Source: Acidimicrobiales bacterium (GTDB taxonomy: Bacteria > Actinomycetota > Acidimicrobiia > Acidimicrobiales > RAAP-2). From it: a stretch of DNA of 10,337 nt. Both the position numbers and the translations under genes were made by a program. The stretch covers positions 1 to 10,337 of the forward strand of contig JADGOD010000009.1 in assembly GCA_017883125.1 (NCBI GenBank), read 5' to 3'. Shown one piece after another: positions 6,530 through 10,337 of this stretch; the stretch's first letter is position 1, and each line of letters starts with the position of its first letter. The notes under the pieces were generated by a model, which had not been told where the DNA came from, ran no database searches, and was given only the letters and a program-made list of their open reading frames with translations.

Positions 6530-6553
6530 CCGGGGCCGAACCCTCGGCCTCGG
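6530..6553. promoter_or_regulatory. 24-bp imperfect dyad abutting a -10 element, candidate operator of the divergent crotonase operons
   Basis: CCGGGGCCGA (6530-6539) and TCGGCCTCGG (6544-6553) are reverse complements except at one position, across a 4-nt spacer. The dyad ends exactly where the TATGCT -10-like element starts, so a bound protein would cover the -35/spacer region of the plus-strand promoter. It lies in the only gap between two divergent operons. The G+C-rich composition raises the chance of accidental symmetry. A short transcript hairpin is another reading if transcription of the minus-strand operon starts to its right. Confidence 0.4.
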
Positions 6554-6559
6554 TATGCT
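6554..6559 (+). promoter_or_regulatory. -10-like element TATGCT for the 6643 operon
   Basis: TATGCT fits TAnnnT and is the same hexamer, followed by C, as the one ahead of the ferredoxin gene. Transcription would start near 6566 and leave a leader of about 77 nt before the ATG at 6643. No good -35 hexamer is visible; its place is taken by the dyad at 6530-6553. Confidence 0.35.
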
Positions 6560-6642
6560 CGAAGCACGGGGCGATGAGCAACGAGGTGATCGCGGAGGAC
6601 TCTGGGATCGGCAGTCGACCCATTTCTCGAGGAGGGGAACCC

Positions 6643-7434
6643 ATGAGCTCAGAGACTGCCCTGCGGATCGAACGCGACGGCGGCGTCCGGATCGTCCACT
6701 TCGAGCGGGCCGAGCGGCGCAATGCCATCGACCAGGAGACGGCCGTGGCCCTCACCGAGTTCATCGAAGGGGCCAACCACGATCCGGAGATCAGAGCCAT
6801 CGTGATCACCGGCACGGGGCGGGACTTCTGCACCGGGGCCGATGCGGTGAGCGACCCCAACTCGGTGCCCAAGGGCCCTCTGGACTACCGGTTCTCGACC
6901 GACGCGTATCGGGCCTTGTTCAAAGCCCTCTGGGAGGTCGAGCGGCCAGTCGTGAGCGCGGTGAACGGGACGGTCGCCGGGGCGGGCTGGACCATGGCCC
7001 TCATCGCCGATCTCGTCGTCGCCGACAAGGCTGCTCGCTGGACCCACGTCTTCTCCCGTCGAGGCATGGTGCCCCACGCCGGAGACCCCTACTTCCTCCC
7101 CCGGATCATCCCGTTCCACCGGCTCAACGAGATCGCCCTCCTCAGCGATCCGATGACCTCCGAGACCCTCTTTGAGTGGGGGGTGATCAACCGCTGCGTC
7201 GAGGGCGACGAGGTGCTCAGCACGGCGCTCGAGCTGGCCCAGCGCCTCGCCCAGGGACCCACCCGCACCCTGGGGCTCACCAAGCGGCTGTACCGGCGGT
7301 CGCTGTCGGTCGACATGGCCACATCGTTCGAGGAGGAGCAGGCCGCCACGGCGCTGATCTCCACCACCCAGGACCGCAAAGAGGGCGTGATGTCCTTCAT
7401 CGAGGGTCGGCCGCCGAACTTCACCGGCCAGTAG
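6643..7434 (+). CDS. Crotonase-family protein lacking both canonical catalytic glutamates
   Basis: This is a 263-residue crotonase-fold protein. Oxyanion-hole segments are DFCTGADA (61-68) and GTVAGAGW (109-116), so CoA-ester binding should be intact. The positions of rat Glu144 and Glu164 are Thr117 and Phe137, so simple enoyl-CoA hydration is unlikely. The following stretch SRRGMVPHAGDPYFLPR resembles the region of PaaG-type isomerases (VPD-x-GG), but His145 replaces the PaaG catalytic Asp. The family also contains isomerases, hydrolases and C-C bond lyases, including ring-opening enzymes of steroid catabolism, and I cannot choose among them. AGGAGGGG (6630-6637) 5 nt before the ATG fixes the start; upstream in-frame starts at 6508 and 6574 would add unrelated residues. 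It is first in an operon with two acyl-CoA dehydrogenases and a ligase. Confidence 0.9.
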   Translation: MSSETALRIERDGGVRIVHFERAERRNAIDQETAVALTEFIEGANHDPEIRAIVITGTGRDFCTGADAVSDPNSVPKGPLDYRFSTDAYRALFKALWEVERPVVSAVNGTVAGAGWTMALIADLVVADKAARWTHVFSRRGMVPHAGDPYFLPRIIPFHRLNEIALLSDPMTSETLFEWGVINRCVEGDEVLSTALELAQRLAQGPTRTLGLTKRLYRRSLSVDMATSFEEEQAATALISTTQDRKEGVMSFIEGRPPNFTGQ

Positions 7435-7471
7435 GCCTCGTCCGCATTCCTTGAGGCGAACTAACCTCGCA

Positions 7472-7489
7472 GGGCGACCTCGCTCGCCC
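7472..7489 (+). other. Short GC-rich hairpin in the crotonase/dehydrogenase gap
   Basis: GGGCGA (7472-7477) and TCGCCC (7484-7489) can pair around a 6-nt loop. The gap is 84 bp, the largest inside this operon. A TAACCT at 7462-7467 fits TAnnnT and could start a secondary transcript. Neither is strong; both could be chance. Confidence 0.2.
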
Positions 7490-7518
7490 CATGACACGCC
7501 AACAGAGGGAAGCTCACG

Positions 7519-8691
7519 GTGGATCTCCAGTTCTCAGTCGCAGACCTCTCGTTCCGTGAAGAGGTGCGGACGTGGTTGGAGGAGAACGCTCCGAAGGATC
7601 GTCCCCAGAACGATCGCAAGGCCCTGACCGAGTACGACATCAACTGGCAGAAGATCCAGTGGGCCGGCGGGTATGCCGGGATCTCCTGGCCTGCGGAGTA
7701 CGGCGGACGAGGCGCGTCGCTCACCCAGCAGCTGGTCTGGTTCGAGGAGTGCGGCCGCGCCGGCATCCCCGGGATCGACACCTGCTTCGTAGGGATCAAC
7801 CACGCCGGACCGACGCTGATCGCCAGCGGCACCGACGAGCAGAAGAGCTTCCACCTGCCCAAGATCCTCCGCGGCGACGTCATCTGGTGCCAGGGGTTCT
7901 CCGAGCCGGGGTCCGGATCGGACCTGGCGTCGCTCTCGACCCGCGGCATCATCGACGGCGACGAGCTGGCCGTGACCGGCCAGAAGATCTGGACGAGCTT
8001 CGGCGATAAGGCGCAGTACCAAGAGCTCCTGGTCCGAACCGATGCCAGCGGGTCCAAGCACAAGGGGATCACCTGGATCATCGGCGACATGAGCGCTCCG
8101 GGAATCGAGGTCCGTCCGATCGAGACCATGGCCGGAGACGCAGACTTCTGCGAGGTCTTCTACGATGAGGCCCGCTTCCCCCTCACCTCCGTCGTCGGCC
8201 GGCTCAACGACGGGTGGAACGTGGCCATGTCAACCCTGAGCTTCGAGCGCGGGACCGCCTTCATGCTCTCCCAGGTCGCTCTCGCCCAGGTCGTCGAAGA
8301 GCTGATCGACGTCGCACGCACCCACACCGGGCCTGACGGCCGCCGACCGGCCATCGCCGACGACGAGATCTCCCGGCATCTGGCCCAGACCCGAGCCGAC
8401 GTCGCTGCGCTCCGGGCGATGACGTACCTGTCGATATCCCGAGGTGCCAAGTACGGGACCCCCGGTCCAGAGGGATCGATCTCCAAGCTCCGCTACTCCG
8501 ACCTGAGCCAGCGGGTCGGTCGCCTGGCGATCGACGTGCTCGGTCACGACGCTCTGAACTTCAGGTCTCGCTCCCAGCTCCACAGCTGGGTCCAGGAGTA
8601 CCTGCGCAGCTACGCGGCCTCGATCGGCGGGGGTACCTCCGAGATCCAACGCAACATCATCGGCGATCGCGTCCTCGGCCTTCCCCGCTGA
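7519..8691 (+). CDS. Acyl-CoA dehydrogenase, large (catalytic) subunit candidate, FadE29-like
   Basis: This is a 390-residue FAD-dependent dehydrogenase. It carries CQGFSEPGSGSDLAS and TGQKIWTSFGD, the flavin and substrate segments, and ends in VLGLPR. The MCAD-type Glu position is Gly371 in GGGTSEIQ. Glu243 in LSFER is the likely base, as in isovaleryl-CoA dehydrogenase-type enzymes. The start is a GTG at 7519, with GAGGGA 8 nt upstream; no nearby ATG fits the family's N-terminus. The next gene, 28 bp on, is a short ACAD of 341 residues. This long-plus-short pair matches the architecture of alpha2beta2 dehydrogenases of actinobacterial steroid catabolism, for example FadE28-FadE29 of M. tuberculosis with 339 and 387 residues, in which one subunit supplies the base. 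Gene order here is long then short, the reverse of that pair. Steroid specificity is inference. Confidence 0.93.
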   Translation: MDLQFSVADLSFREEVRTWLEENAPKDRPQNDRKALTEYDINWQKIQWAGGYAGISWPAEYGGRGASLTQQLVWFEECGRAGIPGIDTCFVGINHAGPTLIASGTDEQKSFHLPKILRGDVIWCQGFSEPGSGSDLASLSTRGIIDGDELAVTGQKIWTSFGDKAQYQELLVRTDASGSKHKGITWIIGDMSAPGIEVRPIETMAGDADFCEVFYDEARFPLTSVVGRLNDGWNVAMSTLSFERGTAFMLSQVALAQVVEELIDVARTHTGPDGRRPAIADDEISRHLAQTRADVAALRAMTYLSISRGAKYGTPGPEGSISKLRYSDLSQRVGRLAIDVLGHDALNFRSRSQLHSWVQEYLRSYAASIGGGTSEIQRNIIGDRVLGLPR

Positions 8692-8719
8692 GCGACCTCA
8701 TCACAAGGACAACACCACC

Positions 8720-9745
8720 ATGGACCTTCTTCTCAGCGACGAGCAGCAAGAGATCGCCTCGACGGTCGCCTCTCTGCTGACCGACGACCTCGGCAACGAC
8801 ACGATCGACGTCCGCAGGACGCCCACCCCGATCAACAGAGAGACCTGGGCCCGCTACGGGGAGCTCGGGTGGTTCAGCCTCGGGCTCGACGAGGGCCTCG
8901 GTGGCGTCGGCTACGGCCTGGCCGAGGAGGCGATCCTCTTCCGTGAGATCGGCCGGCAGATACCACCCGGTCCGTTCCTCGCCAGCACCCTGTCGGCGCG
9001 CCTCGCCGCGCTGGGCGGCCAGAGCCAGCTCGCCGGATCGATCGCCGCCGGTAGGACCCTCGTCGCGCTGGCCGAGCCTCGGAACCCGGACTCCGCGGCC
9101 GGAGCATCGATCTCGGGCTCCTTCGACCTGTTCGACGGCCAGGACGCTGAGTACGTCCTCATCGTCACCCCACGGGGAGCGGCACTCGTGGCGGCCGAAG
9201 ACCTCGGCTCGCTCCAGCCCACGGCCTGCATCGACCCGTCGGTGCACCTGGCCACCGTCGATCTCTCAGGCGCCGGTGCCGCCCTCTACCGCCCCGCCGG
9301 TGACGACCTCCTCTTCGAGCGCGGGACGATCCTGATCGCCGCCACGCTGGCCGGGGTTGCCGAAGCCGTCCGGGACATGGCCACCGAGTACGCCAAGGTC
9401 CGTGAGCAGTTCGGCCGACCCATCGGGGTGAACCAGGCGGTCAAGCACCGCTGCGCCGACATGGCGATCCTCGCCGAGGCCGCCGCCGCTCAGGTCTTCT
9501 TCGCCGCCGTCAGCGTGGATGAGGGGCGCGGGGATGCTGCCTTCCAGGCATCTGCTGCCCGCATCGTCGCCACCGATGCGGCACTCGAGGGGGCGCGCGC
9601 CAACATCCAGATCCACGGAGGGATGGGCTACACCTTCGAGTGCGACGCGAACCTCTTCCTGAAGAGATCCCATGTGCTCGACCGCCAGCTGGGTGACAAG
9701 TACGCCGAGCTCGACCGGCTCATCGACCTCCCCCAGGCGATCTGA
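8720..9745 (+). CDS. Short acyl-CoA dehydrogenase-like protein, probable non-catalytic partner subunit
   Basis: This 341-residue ACAD homologue has the N-terminal helices, VREQFGRPI (227-235) with the Arg/Gln-Phe-Gly used for FAD contacts across subunits, and QIHGGMGYTFE (297-307). It then ends about 34 residues later, without the EGT/GGT loop that completes a normal active site. The SEP-x-GSD flavin motif is degraded: the matching stretch reads AEPRNPDSAAG, about 118-128. A Glu at 200 (FERG) lies near the alternative base position but is two residues out of register with isovaleryl-CoA dehydrogenase without gaps. It therefore probably works only in complex with the 7519 product. AAGGA (8705-8709) stands 10 nt before the ATG. 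The ligase gene follows after 15 bp. Confidence 0.9.
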   Translation: MDLLLSDEQQEIASTVASLLTDDLGNDTIDVRRTPTPINRETWARYGELGWFSLGLDEGLGGVGYGLAEEAILFREIGRQIPPGPFLASTLSARLAALGGQSQLAGSIAAGRTLVALAEPRNPDSAAGASISGSFDLFDGQDAEYVLIVTPRGAALVAAEDLGSLQPTACIDPSVHLATVDLSGAGAALYRPAGDDLLFERGTILIAATLAGVAEAVRDMATEYAKVREQFGRPIGVNQAVKHRCADMAILAEAAAAQVFFAAVSVDEGRGDAAFQASAARIVATDAALEGARANIQIHGGMGYTFECDANLFLKRSHVLDRQLGDKYAELDRLIDLPQAI

Positions 9746-9760
9746 GAGACGGGGAGCTCG

Positions 9761-10337
9761 ATGCCACCGGGGGAATGGCCGCTCGCCGGAGAGTTCTCCA
9801 CACTCGCCGACGCCCTGGCCGCCGCCGCAGAGCAGTTCGGTGATCTCGACGCCTACGTCGATGGCGACGAGCGGCTGAGCTTCGCCGAGTGGCTCCGCAG
9901 CGCGGACGCTCTGGCCGCCGAGATGGCAGCATCCGGCGTCGGCGTCGGGGACGTCGTCGCCCTCCACCTCCCCGCCTCTATCGAGTACGCCATCGCCTGT
10001 GCGGCCGCCTTTCGCCTCGGGGCGATCGCCACAGGCCTCAACCCTCGCCTCGGACCCCGAGAGCTCGACGCCATCTGCACCCAAGCCCAGCCTGCCCTCG
10101 TCGTCCGCGACCCGGCCCTGCTGGGCCACGGTCTCCCGGTGGCCATCCCGGCGATCTCGGCGGAGCGGGTCACCGAGCTGTGGAAGTCCAGGGCGACCGC
10201 TGCGGCGCCGAGCTATCGCGGGAGCGCCGCAGACCCCGTGGTGATCATCTGGACCTCTGGGACGACGGGACAGCCCAAGGGAGCGTGGTTCGACAACGCC
10301 AACCAGCTCGCCCTGGCCGGGGCGGCCGGAGTGATCA
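9761..10337 (+). CDS. AMP-forming acyl-CoA ligase (FadD-like), 3' end cut by window edge
   Basis: The frame is open from the ATG at 9761 to the right edge, giving 192 residues of a protein expected to be about 500. The adenylation-domain start is visible: an LSFAEW segment near residue 40, then HLPASIEYA with AAAFRLGAI and GLNPRL, the usual N-terminal ANL pattern. The ATP-binding A3 motif is TSGTTGQPKG (165-174), canonical unlike that of the ligase at 4155. GGGGAG lies 4 nt before the ATG. It is the fourth gene of the operon starting at 6643 and begins 15 bp after the short dehydrogenase. It probably makes the CoA ester used by the same operon. Substrate unknown; motifs A5 to A10 are outside the window. 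Confidence 0.9.
   Translation, partial: MPPGEWPLAGEFSTLADALAAAAEQFGDLDAYVDGDERLSFAEWLRSADALAAEMAASGVGVGDVVALHLPASIEYAIACAAAFRLGAIATGLNPRLGPRELDAICTQAQPALVVRDPALLGHGLPVAIPAISAERVTELWKSRATAAAPSYRGSAADPVVIIWTSGTTGQPKGAWFDNANQLALAGAAGVI

Noticed and set aside
6508..6642. Upstream in-frame extension of the crotonase from 6508 or 6574
   Set aside because: The extra residues do not resemble a crotonase N-terminus, and a strong ribosome site stands right before 6643.

Overview
The window is a dense catabolic island of acyl-CoA (beta-oxidation type) genes. The DNA is strongly G+C-rich, with third codon positions almost all G or C. It carries TAnnnT-type -10 elements, one of which would give a leaderless mRNA. 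The protein families resemble the multi-copy FadE/FadD/EchA/FadA sets of actinobacterial steroid and alicyclic-acid degraders. I infer an actinomycetote, possibly an uncultured member outside the Mycobacteriales such as Acidimicrobiia; the class is a guess. No tRNA, rRNA, CRISPR array, transposon or phage gene was seen.

Layout, left to right. (1) A thiolase on the minus strand (1043 down to 1) runs off the left edge. (2) A 161-bp divergent gap follows. (3) A plus-strand operon comes next: a small single-cluster ferredoxin (1205-1393), an acyl-CoA dehydrogenase (1444-2622) and a metal-dependent amidohydrolase (2750-4042). A perfect 15-bp-stem hairpin (4062-4096) closes it. (4) Facing it is a two-gene minus-strand operon: an enoyl-CoA hydratase (6487-5696) followed 5 bp later by an AMP-forming acyl-CoA ligase (5690-4155). 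(5) A second divergent gap (6488-6642) holds a near-perfect 24-bp dyad abutting a -10-like TATGCT. (6) A second plus-strand operon follows: a divergent crotonase lacking the usual catalytic glutamates (6643-7434), a full-size acyl-CoA dehydrogenase (7519-8691), a short acyl-CoA dehydrogenase (8720-9745) and a second acyl-CoA ligase (9761 off the right edge).

Together the genes could activate a carboxylic acid with CoA (two ligases), dehydrogenate it (three ACAD polypeptides, two of them probably one heteromeric enzyme), hydrate it (one canonical hydratase) and cleave it thiolytically. No 3-hydroxyacyl-CoA dehydrogenase lies in the window, so the cycle is incomplete here. The amidohydrolase, the glutamate-less crotonase and the ferredoxin do not belong to plain fatty-acid oxidation. 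They suggest a substrate needing an oxygenase step and ring or C-C bond hydrolysis or decarboxylation, such as a steroid, terpenoid or alicyclic acid. The substrate is inference; the enzyme families are seen directly. The most unusual points are the ferredoxin-ACAD-amidohydrolase operon without an oxygenase in view, the crotonase with both glutamates replaced, and the candidate operator in the second divergent gap.
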